Positions 1 through 7,805 of a DNA stretch of 64,000 bases are shown one piece after another. The notes beneath the pieces are model-generated. The model was not told where the DNA came from and ran no database searches. It saw nothing but the letters and a program-made list of their open reading frames with translations. The stretch lies in the NCBI RefSeq assembly GCF_003116035.1, contig NZ_LGQW01000015.1, positions 6,216,643 to 6,280,642 of the forward strand, read 5' to 3'. Source of the stretch: Azospirillum sp. TSH64. GTDB lineage: Bacteria; Pseudomonadota; Alphaproteobacteria; Azospirillales; Azospirillaceae. A program made the translations under genes and the position numbers. Within the stretch, counting starts at the first letter, position 1. The number at the start of each line of letters is the position of its first letter.

Positions 1-418
1 TGCCGGCCTTGCCTATGATGCGCTGGAGCGGGCGAAGGCCGAAGGCGTCGACGTGCTGCTGGTCGACACCGCCGGCCGGCTTCAGAACAAGACCGGCCTG
101 ATGGAGGAACTGCGCAAGATCGTCCGCGTCATCAAGAAGCTGGACGAGACGGCGCCGCACACCACCCTGCTGACGCTGGACGCCACCACCGGCCAGAACG
201 CGCATAGCCAGGTCGAGATCTTCCGCGACATGGTCAACGTCAACGGCCTGATCCTGACCAAGCTGGACGGCTCCGCCCGCGGCGGCGTCCTGGTCTCGCT
301 GGCCGAGAAGTTCAAGATTCCGGTCCACGCCATCGGCGTCGGTGAGGGCGTCTACGACCTGCGGCCGTTCGATGCCGATGCCTTCGCCAAGTCGCTGATG
401 GGCTTGAGCGCCGACTGA
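1..418 (+). CDS. ftsY: Signal recognition particle receptor FtsY, 3' part
   Basis: This is the C-terminal part of the SRP receptor GTPase, which docks ribosome-nascent chain complexes at the membrane through the SRP. The reading frame is open from base 2, so the N-terminal A and N domains and the first G motif lie upstream of the window. What is visible is the second half of the G domain: the G3 motif DTAGR at the start, DATTGQNA in the middle, the TKLDG (G4-like) guanine-specificity motif, then the SRP-GTPase GGVLVSLAEK and GVGE segments and the closing DLRPFDADAFAKSLMG. The reading frame ends in TGA at 416-418. The next gene on the same strand begins about 120 bases later. Identity is firm. 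FtsY is separated from Ffh by its ending, which resembles known FtsY proteins, and by the absence of a methionine-rich M domain. Confidence 0.95.
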   Translation, partial: AGLAYDALERAKAEGVDVLLVDTAGRLQNKTGLMEELRKIVRVIKKLDETAPHTTLLTLDATTGQNAHSQVEIFRDMVNVNGLILTKLDGSARGGVLVSLAEKFKIPVHAIGVGEGVYDLRPFDADAFAKSLMGLSAD

Positions 419-487
419 CCGGCGGGGGCCTCTCCGACGGGGCCTGAACGGCTCTCTATCGGCCTGAATGGGTAAGCACCGGGGGTT

Positions 488-502
488 GGCCGAAATTCGG
501 CC
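488..502. other. Perfect short palindrome upstream of amn
   Basis: GGCCGAAATTCGGCC is a perfect palindrome with a single central base. It sits in the 120-base gap between ftsY and amn, about 36 bases before the amn start codon. It could be the stem of a weak ftsY terminator (it is followed by TTCC, not a T-run) or an operator for amn. The sequence alone does not decide. Confidence 0.3.
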
Positions 503-538
503 TTCCCAGCCGGTCGTTCGTACCCCATCTTTGACGAC

Positions 539-2047
539 ATGACTGATAAAGCCCCGTTCCAGCCCGGTTCGGCCGGGCGCTTCACCGATGCCAAAGCAGC
601 ACTGGCCTGCGTGCGCGACATTTACGAGCGCAACACCGCCTACCTGCGCGACCGCTTTTCCGCCTACACGCAGGGCGATGAGGAAGGCGGGCGGAACCGG
701 GCCTATTACCCCTATGTCCGGCTGACCGCCGTGTCGGGGGCCGGGGTCGATACCCGGCTGTCCTACGGCTTCGTCGAGGGGGTCGGCGTCCATTCCACCA
801 CGGTGACGCGGCCCGACCTGTTCGAGCGCTATCTGCTGGAACAGTTCACGCTTCTGCTGCGCAACCACGGCGTCCCGCTGGAGGTCGGCGTCAGCGAGGA
901 GGCGATCCCGATCCATTTCGCCTTTCCCAACGGCATGTATGTGGAAGGCGACCTGCCGCCGGACCGGCTGACCAAGCTGCCGGACCTGTTCGACCTGCCC
1001 GATCTGGCGCGGATGGACGACACCATCGTCAACGGCACCTTCGACGGCGGGCCGGACGCGGTGAAGCCGCTGGCGCTGTTCACCGCTCCCCGGGTGGATT
1101 TCTCGCTGCACCGGCTGCGCCACTACACGGCGACGGGGCCGGAGCATTTCCAGAACTTCGTCCTGTTCACCAACTACCAGTTCTATGTCGACGAGTTCAT
1201 CCGGCTGTCGCGCGAGATCATGGAGCCGACCGGCGACGCCGATCTGGCGGCCTACCGCGCGCAGTATGACAGCTTCGTCGAGCCGGGCGACATCGTCACC
1301 ACCAACCAGAATCTGGGTGGTTTCGCCGATGCCCCGGCGGCCAGGCTGATGCGGATGCCGCAGATGCCGGCCTACCACCTGAAACGGCCGGACGGCAACG
1401 GCATCACGCTGGTGAACATCGGCGTCGGCCCGTCGAACGCCAAGACGATCACCGACCACATCGCGGTGCTGCGCCCGCATGCCTGGCTGATGCTGGGGCA
1501 CTGTGCCGGGCTGCGGCATACCCAGCGGCTGGGCGATTACGTGCTGGCGCACGGCTATGTCCGCGAGGACCATGTGCTGGACGCCGACCTGCCGCTCTGG
1601 GTGCCGGTGCCAGCCCTGGCGGAGGTTCAGCGCGCGCTGGAGACGGCGGTGGAGCGGGTAACCGGGCTGTCGGGCTTCGACCTGAAGAGCATCATGCGCA
1701 CCGGCACGGTGGCGACCATCGACAACCGGAACTGGGAGTTGCGCGACCATCGCGAGCCGCTGATGCGGTTCAGCCAGAGCCGCGCCATCGCGCTGGACAT
1801 GGAAAGTGCCACGATCGCCGCCAACGGCTTCCGCTTCCGCGTGCCGTATGGGACGTTGCTGTGCGTGTCGGACAAGCCGATGCATGGGCAGCTGAAACTG
1901 CCGGGGATGGCCGACCGCTTCTATCGCGAGCGGGTCGACCAGCATCTGAAGATCGGCGTGCTGGCGATGGAACTGCTGCGCGAGCACGGCATGGAAACGC
2001 TGCACTCCCGCAAGCTGCGCAGCTTGGCGGAAGTGGCGTTCCAATAA
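539..2047 (+). CDS. amn: AMP nucleosidase
   Basis: A 502-residue protein matching AMP nucleosidase, which hydrolyses AMP to adenine and ribose 5-phosphate in the cytoplasm and so regulates the adenylate pool. The first roughly 200 residues are the family-specific regulatory domain (PYVRLTAV, the FPNGMYVEGD segment). The C-terminal half is a nucleoside phosphorylase-like fold with NIGVGPSNAKTITDHIA, LGHCAGLR and the DMESATIAANGFRFRVP segment, whose Glu is expected to contact the ribose. Length is normal for the family. There is no obvious Shine-Dalgarno sequence before the ATG at 539, so a leaderless or weak start is possible, but no better start was seen. A strong hairpin follows the stop codon. 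Confidence 0.93.
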   Translation: MTDKAPFQPGSAGRFTDAKAALACVRDIYERNTAYLRDRFSAYTQGDEEGGRNRAYYPYVRLTAVSGAGVDTRLSYGFVEGVGVHSTTVTRPDLFERYLLEQFTLLLRNHGVPLEVGVSEEAIPIHFAFPNGMYVEGDLPPDRLTKLPDLFDLPDLARMDDTIVNGTFDGGPDAVKPLALFTAPRVDFSLHRLRHYTATGPEHFQNFVLFTNYQFYVDEFIRLSREIMEPTGDADLAAYRAQYDSFVEPGDIVTTNQNLGGFADAPAARLMRMPQMPAYHLKRPDGNGITLVNIGVGPSNAKTITDHIAVLRPHAWLMLGHCAGLRHTQRLGDYVLAHGYVREDHVLDADLPLWVPVPALAEVQRALETAVERVTGLSGFDLKSIMRTGTVATIDNRNWELRDHREPLMRFSQSRAIALDMESATIAANGFRFRVPYGTLLCVSDKPMHGQLKLPGMADRFYRERVDQHLKIGVLAMELLREHGMETLHSRKLRSLAEVAFQ

Positions 2048-2050
2048 CGA

Positions 2051-2079
2051 ATGGGGGCGGGTACGAGACCCGCCCCCAT
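2051..2079. terminator. Bidirectional terminator between amn and azoR
   Basis: A 12-bp perfect stem (ATGGGGGCGGGT at 2051-2062 pairing with 2068-2079) with a 5-base loop lies four bases after the amn stop and 19 bases before the azoR stop on the other strand. No T-run follows in either direction, so it is a hairpin separating two convergent genes and not a canonical intrinsic terminator. Confidence 0.65.
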
Positions 2080-2098
2080 CTCAGACTCAGGCCTCGCC

Positions 2099-2722
2099 TC
2101 AGGCAGCGGCCAGCAGGCTCTCGATTTCCTTGGTCGCGGCGGCCAGCGCCTTGTCCTTGGCTTCCTGACCCATGCTGACGCCCTCGGCGCGGATGAATGT
2201 CACGTCGGTGATGCCGAAGAAGCCGAACACCGAGCGGAGATAGGCCTCCTGGTGGTCGAGGCCGGCCAGCGCCGGGTTGGTCGAATAGACGCCGCCACGG
2301 CCCGAGGCCACGATCACGCGCTTGCCGCCGGCCAGGCCCTCGGGGCCCTTCTCGGCGTAGCGGAAGGTGCGGCCGGCCTGGGCGAGGCGGTCGATCCAGG
2401 CCTTCAGCTGGGTCGGGACGGAGAAGTTGTACATCGGCGCGCCGACCACGACGACGTCGGCGGCCAGGAACTCGTCGAGCAGGACATTGGTCAGGGCCAG
2501 CTCTTCGCGCTGACGCTCGCTCAGCCCATCGACAACGCCGAGCTTGAGGACCGGCAGCAGCTCGCCGTCGAGATGGGCCGGCGGGTTGGCGGCGACGTCG
2601 CGGGTGACGACGGTGGCGGCCGGGTCGGCCTTCACCAGGGCCTCGACGATGGAGGCGGTCAGCTGGCGGGTGACGGAGAAGGTGCCGAGCGGGCTGGAGT
2701 CGACATGCAGGATCGTGGTCAT
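2099..2722 (-). CDS. azoR: FMN-dependent NADH-azoreductase
   Basis: A 207-residue flavodoxin-fold oxidoreductase of the AzoR family, which reduces azo compounds and quinones with NADH through bound FMN. Seen: the FMN phosphate-binding start (LHVDSSPLGTFSVTR), the VVVGAPMYNFSVPTQLKAWIDR motif around residues 95-113 and the GRGGVYS segment near residue 145. Length and motif order match E. coli AzoR. It is transcribed alone, convergent with amn and separated from the glutamine amidotransferase gene behind it by about 140 bases. The sequence does not show whether the in vivo substrate is a quinone or another electrophile. Confidence 0.93.
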   Translation of the reverse strand: MTTILHVDSSPLGTFSVTRQLTASIVEALVKADPAATVVTRDVAANPPAHLDGELLPVLKLGVVDGLSERQREELALTNVLLDEFLAADVVVVGAPMYNFSVPTQLKAWIDRLAQAGRTFRYAEKGPEGLAGGKRVIVASGRGGVYSTNPALAGLDHQEAYLRSVFGFFGITDVTFIRAEGVSMGQEAKDKALAAATKEIESLLAAA

Positions 2723-2863
2723 GACGGAAGGAGCCTCTTGGTTGTTGCGGCCGTCTTCTCCGGCCGGGTTCTGACGCCCAAGATGCTCCTTTGTTTTTCA
2801 GCGGTTAAGCCGGGTTCTGCGCGATAGATCGTCTCTGCCAAAGCAACAATCGGCCCGGCAGGA

Positions 2864-3634
2864 TCAGCGCGTCACCAGCGCCCCGCTGCGGAAGACCGCC
2901 ATCTGGCCCGGCTGCATCACCGTCCAGGCCTCGTCCCTGGTCAACGGCCGGGTGGCGATGACGGTGACGACGTCGTTGGGCGTCGTCTCCTGGGAGAAAT
3001 CGACGCTCATGTCGGCATCGAGCAGGGTCGCGGCACCGAAGGGAGCCTTGCGGGTCAGCCAGGCGAGGTTGGTGGCGCAGTGGCACCACAGATAGCGCCC
3101 GTCGCTGAGCAGCATGTTGAAAACGCCCAGCGTTCCCAGATCGGCGGCCAGATGGCGGATCAGCTTCATCAGCCCGGTGGTCGTCTTCGGCGGCTCCGGA
3201 TACTGCATGCGGATCTGGTCGAGCAGCCAGCAGAAGGCATGCTCGCTGTCGGTGCTGCCGACCGGTTCGTAGAAGGTCAGGATGCGGTCCTTGATACCCT
3301 TCAACTGGCCGTTGTGGGCGAAGGTCCACATCCGCCCCCACAGCTCGCGGGTGAAGGGGTGGGTGTTCTCCAGCGACACCCGGCCGCGGTTGGCACGGCG
3401 GATGTGCGAGATCACGGTGCAGGACTTGATCGAATAGCGGCTGACCAGCCGGGCGATCTCCGACTCTGCACTGGGGGCCGGGTCGTGGAAGGTGCGGCAT
3501 CCCTTCCCCTCATAGAAGGCGATGCCCCAGCCGTCACGGTGCGGCCCGGTCTGCCCGCCGCGGCGCATCAGGCCGGCGAAGCTGAAGCAGATGTCCGTGG
3601 GCACGTTGGCGCTCATGCCCAGCAGTTCGCACAT
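2864..3634 (-). CDS. Class II glutamine amidotransferase (YafJ-like)
   Basis: A 256-residue protein that is essentially only the N-terminal nucleophile glutaminase domain. Residue 2 is cysteine (MCELLGMSANVP), expected to become the catalytic N-terminal Cys after Met removal. It is followed by GPHRDGWGIAFYEG, the VISHIRRANRG arginine segment and the ENTHPF/HNGQLKG glutamine-binding loops, all typical of class II amidotransferases. Proteins of this length, related to E. coli YafJ and to EgtC, release ammonia from glutamine or hydrolyse a gamma-glutamyl amide. No synthetase domain is present. No ergothioneine genes are nearby, so EgtC is not supported and the true substrate is unknown. Confidence 0.88.
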   Translation of the reverse strand: MCELLGMSANVPTDICFSFAGLMRRGGQTGPHRDGWGIAFYEGKGCRTFHDPAPSAESEIARLVSRYSIKSCTVISHIRRANRGRVSLENTHPFTRELWGRMWTFAHNGQLKGIKDRILTFYEPVGSTDSEHAFCWLLDQIRMQYPEPPKTTTGLMKLIRHLAADLGTLGVFNMLLSDGRYLWCHCATNLAWLTRKAPFGAATLLDADMSVDFSQETTPNDVVTVIATRPLTRDEAWTVMQPGQMAVFRSGALVTR

Positions 3635-3748
3635 GATGTCCTCGTCTGCCGCTTGTCGTCGCCCTAGGGAGCGACAAGCTACGACAGGCCGTGCGCAAGG
3701 TCACGCGCGGACATGGCCGGAAACGGCGTGCATGTCAGGCGATTGGCC

Positions 3749-4174
3749 TCACGGTTTTGGACAGGGCGGCATGTCCGGCCGCAGGCACCCCTCCATCTTC
3801 CGTGCCGGGACACCGCCGCCCAACCCGATCCAGGCATCGACCCGGTCGGTCTCGAACCCGCAGTCGCGGCGGTCGCCAACCTGCATCAGCGGACGGCGGA
3901 TCAGTAGCGGGCGCTCGACCATCGCGGCCAGCGCCCCGGCTTCGTCCATGCTCTCCGGCACCAGTTCGCCGTTCTTCACCGCAGGCGCGGCGCGGTTGAA
4001 CCAGTCGGCGACCGGACGGTCGCCGAAGAAGGGGCGGAGCGTCTGGGGCGTCCAGGGCTCGCTCAGCAGGTCGCGGGCGACGACGCGGTGGCCGGCCTGC
4101 TCCAGCAGGGCCTTCTGCCGGGCATTGCCGCCGCAGCCGGGCTTCTCGAAAAAGATCACGTCGGCCATGGTCAT
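3749..4174 (-). CDS. ArsC-family nitrogenase-associated protein
   Basis: A 141-residue thioredoxin-fold protein of the ArsC/Spx type, matching the nitrogenase-associated subgroup. Near the N-terminus it has FFEKPGCGGNARQKALL, where the single Cys occupies the ArsC active-site position without a CXXC pair. The RPLLIRRPLMQVG segment in the second half corresponds to the ArsC arginine region. Its start codon overlaps the draG stop (ATGA at 4171-4174), so it should be translationally coupled to draG. A downstream open reading frame after draTG is known in Azospirillum and Rhodospirillum (draB in the latter). Whether this is the same gene is inference. A role in nitrogenase switch-off or metallocluster handling is suggested by context only. 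The Pro- and Cys-containing tail (PDMPPCPKP) is notable. Confidence 0.78.
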   Translation of the reverse strand: MTMADVIFFEKPGCGGNARQKALLEQAGHRVVARDLLSEPWTPQTLRPFFGDRPVADWFNRAAPAVKNGELVPESMDEAGALAAMVERPLLIRRPLMQVGDRRDCGFETDRVDAWIGLGGGVPARKMEGCLRPDMPPCPKP

Positions 4175-5094
4175 GTCCTTCCGAACAGCGGCGCGCGGGC
4201 CAGCAGCGCGTCGGTTTGCTGACAGATCTCGTCATGGACCCCGCGGTCCAGCTTGCGCAGCCAGCGCGGCGGGATCGACTCCACGCCATAGGTGGCGCCG
4301 GCCAGCATGCCGGCGATGGCGCCGGTGGTGTCGGCGTCGCCGCCCTGGTTGACCGTCTCCACCACGCAGGATTCGACCGAATCGGTCTGGAAGTAATAGT
4401 GGAAGACGGTCTGCACCGTATCGACGATGAAGGCGGTCGACAGGCCGCGATAGGGTTCGAACTTGAACTGGCGATGCCTGGCGATCAGGGCGTTGGCCTC
4501 CTCCCGCGCGGCGACGATGCCGCCGCCCAGCACCAGCCGCCGCACCATCCGGCCGAGCGCGATCACCGCGGAATCGGACAGCTGGTTGCAGTGGGTGATG
4601 TGCGACTGCTCGACCGACCAGCGCTCGAAGGCGGCATCGTCGCCCAGCGTCGCCAGCGCCACCGGCAGGTTGCGCATCGCCGCCCCGTTGCCGGCATGGT
4701 ATTCAGACTCCGGCTCCTCCAGCGTGCCGTTCATGATGAAGCGGCGGATGCCGCGGCGTGTCGTGTCGCCGACATCGACCGGCACCGATTTCAGCCAGAT
4801 GGCGAACTCCTCGGCGGCGCGGCGGGCCTCCCATTCCGGCCCGGACAGGATGGCGCGGCCGAGATGGAGCGACATCTCGGTGTCGTCCGTCACCTGTCCG
4901 GCCGCCAGCTTCAGCCAGCCGCCGCCCTTGATGTGTTTGTGGACGCCATATTGATGGGCGATCTCGCCCTTGGTCAGGAACTCCACCGTCGCTCCCAGCG
5001 CGTCGCCGCAGGCGAGGCCGAGATAGGCGCCGAGCGCCCTGGAACGAATCTGGGGGGAGCGGATGTCAGGCGTCAGACTCGTCGGATCGGTCAT
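4171..5094 (-). CDS. draG: ADP-ribosyl-[dinitrogen reductase] glycohydrolase
   Basis: DraG removes ADP-ribose from the NifH arginine and so re-activates nitrogenase once ammonium or darkness/anoxia stress has passed. The protein (about 307 residues) carries the dinuclear Mn-binding motifs of ADP-ribosylglycohydrolases: TDDTEM around residue 73 and GGDADTTGAIAGM near residue 258. ALGAYLGLACGDALGATVEF at the N-terminus is the family signature. The frame is open up to 5187, but the ATG at 5094 gives a protein close to the known Azospirillum length and avoids overlap with draT; an AGGAAGG lies some 20 bases upstream. It is the middle gene of draT-draG-arsC-like. In Azospirillum, DraG is held at the membrane by the PII protein GlnZ and AmtB, neither of which is in this window. 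Confidence 0.96.
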   Translation of the reverse strand: MTDPTSLTPDIRSPQIRSRALGAYLGLACGDALGATVEFLTKGEIAHQYGVHKHIKGGGWLKLAAGQVTDDTEMSLHLGRAILSGPEWEARRAAEEFAIWLKSVPVDVGDTTRRGIRRFIMNGTLEEPESEYHAGNGAAMRNLPVALATLGDDAAFERWSVEQSHITHCNQLSDSAVIALGRMVRRLVLGGGIVAAREEANALIARHRQFKFEPYRGLSTAFIVDTVQTVFHYYFQTDSVESCVVETVNQGGDADTTGAIAGMLAGATYGVESIPPRWLRKLDRGVHDEICQQTDALLARAPLFGRT

Positions 5095-5170
5095 GCCGTT
5101 GGGCACAGGGTCCGTCCCTTCCTGGTGCGTCCCGCGGACGGCAGGCAAGCCGCCGCCGGACGTGAGGTTG

Positions 5171-6061
5171 TCAGAGAAGCGACACACCCACGCGATAGTC
5201 CCCGCCGATCACCAGATATTCTCCTTCTCCCTGGAAAGGGTAGCGCGGCAGGATGTCGCGGAAGAAGACGATCTTGGGCAGCGGCACCCACGCATCGAGG
5301 ATGTAGTCGCCGAACTGGCCGGCGATGTCGCGGTTGATGGAAAAGGAACACAGGTTGTTCAGCCGCAGCACCGCGGTGCGCTTGTCCGGCCGGGCAACGA
5401 TGTGGTGTTCCTCGAAATCGTTGACGCCGCGGTAGAGCCGGATGTGCGAGGCCCAGTTGGGCATCGGCGCGTCGGGCCAGCCGCGGCGGATCGTCCACTG
5501 GCAGAACTCGTACAGAAGGTCGAGCTGCAGGTGGATGTTGTTGTTGTGGAAGCGGGTCGACTGCTTCTGTTCGCCATAGGCCGCCCAGGCGTCGGAGGCG
5601 AAGCGGCGGATCGGTTCGCCATGGAAGGTCGGCAGCAGGCCGAAACGGCTCTCCACCCAGCCCTTCAGAACCGCCCCTTCCGCCCGGTTGCTGTCGAACA
5701 TCCAGCCTTTCAGCAGACGCAGGTAGCTGGCGCGGAAACGCCGCCTGCCATCCGGCCCTTCGGTTCCCGAGAAGTCGGGGTTCACCCCGAACACCGCCGC
5801 CATATGGCGCTGGAATATGTCGGAGGCGGTCGGCGCGTCGCGGCACTCGTCCAGCGCCTCGAACAGGGCGGCATGTTCGCTGCGGGTGGCGCCGATGCGC
5901 AGGCGCCGCGGTTCGTCATTGTAGGCTTCGCCGCACAGGGCGGCGGCCGGCACATTGACGAGGTTGGCGCGGTGGGCGCGCAACGCCAGCGGTGAATCGG
6001 GCGGCACGTTGGGCTCCTGCGTCCGGCCCATCCCATCGCTCGTCACCACCCCGTCCGCCAC
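5171..6061 (-). CDS. draT: NAD+--dinitrogen-reductase ADP-D-ribosyltransferase
   Basis: DraT transfers ADP-ribose from NAD to the conserved arginine of NifH (here Arg104), turning nitrogenase off. Family-typical segments are YLRLLKGWMFDSNRAEG, STRFHNNNIHLQLDLLYEF, SHIRLYRGVNDFEEHH and the C-terminal EGEYLVIGGDYRVGVSLL. I chose the GTG at 6061 because GGAG lies 9 bases upstream (about 296 residues). ATG at 6031 (286 residues) is the alternative but has no ribosome-binding sequence. The frame extends upstream to 6208 without support. It is first in the minus-strand draTG operon and is transcribed away from nifH, as in other Azospirillum, with an extra gene between. Confidence 0.94.
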   Translation of the reverse strand: MADGVVTSDGMGRTQEPNVPPDSPLALRAHRANLVNVPAAALCGEAYNDEPRRLRIGATRSEHAALFEALDECRDAPTASDIFQRHMAAVFGVNPDFSGTEGPDGRRRFRASYLRLLKGWMFDSNRAEGAVLKGWVESRFGLLPTFHGEPIRRFASDAWAAYGEQKQSTRFHNNNIHLQLDLLYEFCQWTIRRGWPDAPMPNWASHIRLYRGVNDFEEHHIVARPDKRTAVLRLNNLCSFSINRDIAGQFGDYILDAWVPLPKIVFFRDILPRYPFQGEGEYLVIGGDYRVGVSLL

Positions 6062-6246
6062 GCCGTTCCGCTCCGCCGCAATGTCATTACTTCTTATATG
6101 GATATTGCATAAGCCGGCGCGTGCCAAGCCTTCACCGCCGCAACCGGCACAGGCGTGTCGCCGCATGTCGCAACATTGTCCATTTGAAGCCGAACGATCC
6201 GTCCCCATACTCTGTAAAGCGACGCTTACGATCCGGCGGCACCCGC
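6062..6246. other. Divergent intergenic region between draT and the 431-residue gene
   Basis: This gap must hold the promoters of draTG (minus) and of the unknown gene (plus). It contains a locally AT-rich stretch at about 6088-6115. A GGCAC element on the minus strand near 6120 resembles a sigma-54 -24 box but has no -12 GC at the right distance, and no TGT-N10-ACA NifA site was found. Expression of draTG therefore looks independent of NifA by sequence, which fits reports of constitutive draTG expression. Confidence 0.45.
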
Positions 6247-7542
6247 ATGGCCTTCTGGCCGACCAAGTACGACGACAGCCGGCGCCGGCGCACTTCGCCG
6301 CTGCCCACCCAGACGCCTGCCGCGACGCCCGCCCCTGCCAGCCCCGTCACGCCTGCCGGCGGTCCGCCACGGGGCGTCGCGGAGGCCCGGACCGCCCTGC
6401 GGCTGGCCCAGCTTCTCCGCGGCACGATCACCCCCCTGCGCGGCGACACGGTGCTGGAAATCCTGGAGCCGCACCGGCCGCGCCTGGTGCCCAAGCCGGT
6501 CAACCCGCTGCCGGCATTGGTCGGCAAGCCGCAGGGACAGATGGTCGACGCGCTGCTGCGGCCCATCGGCCAGATCGTCACCGACGTGTTGTTGCCGGGG
6601 GTGCGCGACCACCTGATCGACCGGCTGGTGGCCGGCCGCACCGACCATGAGGACAGCCTGCCGGGCGCCGTCGACCTTGCCGAAGCGATGCGGGCGCTGG
6701 TCGGCCGGATGCGCGGCGCCGGCAAGGGCCATCTCCAGGCCGTCGTCTCCGCCATCGGCACCGATGCCCGCGCCACCGCCGACGCACTGACCAGGGACAG
6801 CCGCCCCATCGACGTGGGCGGCATCGACAGGCTGGCCCGCGCCCTGCTGCGCTTCGAGGTGCGGCGGATGGCGCTGGAGGCGCTGGGGGGTGCCAGCGCC
6901 CTGCAGGACGTCATCTATCAGTCGCGACGGCTGGCCCGCTATTCCCTGCGCCGCGCCACCGAGGCGATCGAGGGATTTGTCGCCGACCGCGGGCTGAAGA
7001 CGCTGCATGCCAGCCTCGCCACCCTGGCCCAGGCCGACGGGCTGATCGTCATCGCGCTGCGCAATCTGGACGACCAGGAGGAGACGAAGGAGGAGTCCGG
7101 CCCCTTCGTCGAGCCGGCCGACCGCAAGGCGATGAACGACTGGCTGTCGGCGGCGTGGCGCCTTTCCGACACATTGTTCGATCTTGTCGGCAAGGCCGCG
7201 GCCGGCGGCGAGCTGGACGACCTGCTGTTCGCCGCCTTGCTGCGGCAACTGCGCAGCCTGCATCACTTCTGCGCCGACCTGACCCACGCCGGCCGCCCGG
7301 CGGCCGTGGACACGCTGAAGCAGCGGCTGGTCGACCGCTGTGACGCGCTGGCCCGCCTGACTGGGGAGCGTCTGGTCGAGGCGCTGCTGGCCAAGCCCGC
7401 CGATCCCGCCCTCGCCCGTCGGCTGTTGGCGCGCGGCCGTCTGCTCGCCCAGCTGCTCTATGACATGAACCGCGACGAGGCGGTGGAGGAGCTGGCGCTC
7501 CGCATCGTCGTCGCTGCCGAGGCGCTGGGCGAAGAGCGCTGA
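6247..7542 (+). CDS. Uncharacterised protein between draT and nifH
   Basis: I do not recognise this 431-residue protein. The first 50 residues are basic and then proline/alanine-rich and low complexity (TPAATPAPASP). The rest is predicted mostly helical by eye, rich in Leu, Ala, Arg and Asp, with no membrane segment, signal peptide, cysteine cluster or nucleotide-binding motif. A charged patch (DDQEETKEESGPF) lies near residue 277. The ATG at 6247 has no strong ribosome-binding site, but no better start is seen. It lies divergent from draTG and immediately upstream of the nifH promoter, on the nif strand, and ends 80 bases before the NifA site. That position suggests, but does not show, a link with nitrogen fixation or its switch-off. 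Codon use looks like its neighbours. Confidence 0.7.
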   Translation: MAFWPTKYDDSRRRRTSPLPTQTPAATPAPASPVTPAGGPPRGVAEARTALRLAQLLRGTITPLRGDTVLEILEPHRPRLVPKPVNPLPALVGKPQGQMVDALLRPIGQIVTDVLLPGVRDHLIDRLVAGRTDHEDSLPGAVDLAEAMRALVGRMRGAGKGHLQAVVSAIGTDARATADALTRDSRPIDVGGIDRLARALLRFEVRRMALEALGGASALQDVIYQSRRLARYSLRRATEAIEGFVADRGLKTLHASLATLAQADGLIVIALRNLDDQEETKEESGPFVEPADRKAMNDWLSAAWRLSDTLFDLVGKAAAGGELDDLLFAALLRQLRSLHHFCADLTHAGRPAAVDTLKQRLVDRCDALARLTGERLVEALLAKPADPALARRLLARGRLLAQLLYDMNRDEAVEELALRIVVAAEALGEER

Positions 7543-7594
7543 AGCGCAGGAATCGGCGGGCCCGCCCGCTTCCAAAGCTCCCCTGCCGCAAAGA

Positions 7595-7611
7595 CCCGAC
7601 AAAATGTCGGG
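7595..7611. terminator. Hairpin after the 431-residue gene
   Basis: CCCGACA AAA TGTCGGG forms a 7-bp stem with a 3-base loop, followed by CTTTG. It lies 53 bases after the stop codon and 13 bases before the nifH upstream activator site. It may terminate the upstream transcript. It also contains TGT and ACA half-sites in the reverse order from a NifA box, so it should not be mistaken for one. Confidence 0.45.
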
Positions 7612-7623
7612 CTTTGTCGTGTG

Positions 7624-7639
7624 TGTCGGGACCACGACA
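7624..7639 (+). promoter_or_regulatory. NifA upstream activator sequence of nifHDK
   Basis: An exact TGT-N10-ACA match (TGTCGGGACCACGACA). This is the established NifA binding consensus. It sits about 85 bases upstream of the -24 element of the sigma-54 promoter, the usual enhancer distance. NifA bound here would contact RNA polymerase sigma-54 through DNA bending. Confidence 0.9.
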
Positions 7640-7678
7640 AAGGAAAGGGAAAGGCTTCCTGAGAAAATTATATAATAA

Positions 7679-7691
7679 AATCAATAGCTTA
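7679..7691 (+). promoter_or_regulatory. IHF binding site between NifA box and nifH promoter
   Basis: AATCAATAGCTTA is a full match to the IHF consensus WATCAANNNNTTR, inside the AT-rich tract 7665-7700. It lies between the NifA box and the -24/-12 promoter, where IHF bends DNA at nifH promoters in other diazotrophs. Confidence 0.8.
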
Positions 7692-7706
7692 TTGGATTTT
7701 CTAGCT

Positions 7707-7723
7707 CTGGCACGGGTCGTGCA
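7707..7723 (+). promoter_or_regulatory. Sigma-54 promoter of nifHDK
   Basis: CTGGCACGGGTCGTGCA matches the -24/-12 consensus, with GG at 7709-7710 and GC at 7721-7722 separated by exactly 10 bases. Transcription should start about 12 bases downstream, near 7734, leaving a leader of roughly 70 bases before nifH. Confidence 0.93.
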
Positions 7724-7805
7724 ATCCATGAAATCCGAAGCGGCCACGAACCGGCCGCACCGGATCGAAACACAGTCCCACGACCCAAGCACAGGAGCGA
7801 CCCAC

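Noticed and set aside
2864..3634. EgtC of ergothioneine synthesis
   Set aside because: No egtB, egtD or egtA genes are nearby and the protein fits the general YafJ-like group.
6110..6132. Sigma-54 promoter for draT
   Set aside because: TTGGCACG is present on the minus strand but the -12 GC is not 10 bases after the GG, so the element is not functional by the consensus.
7595..7611. Second NifA site near nifH
   Set aside because: The TGT and ACA half-sites are in reversed order and only three bases apart; it is a hairpin.
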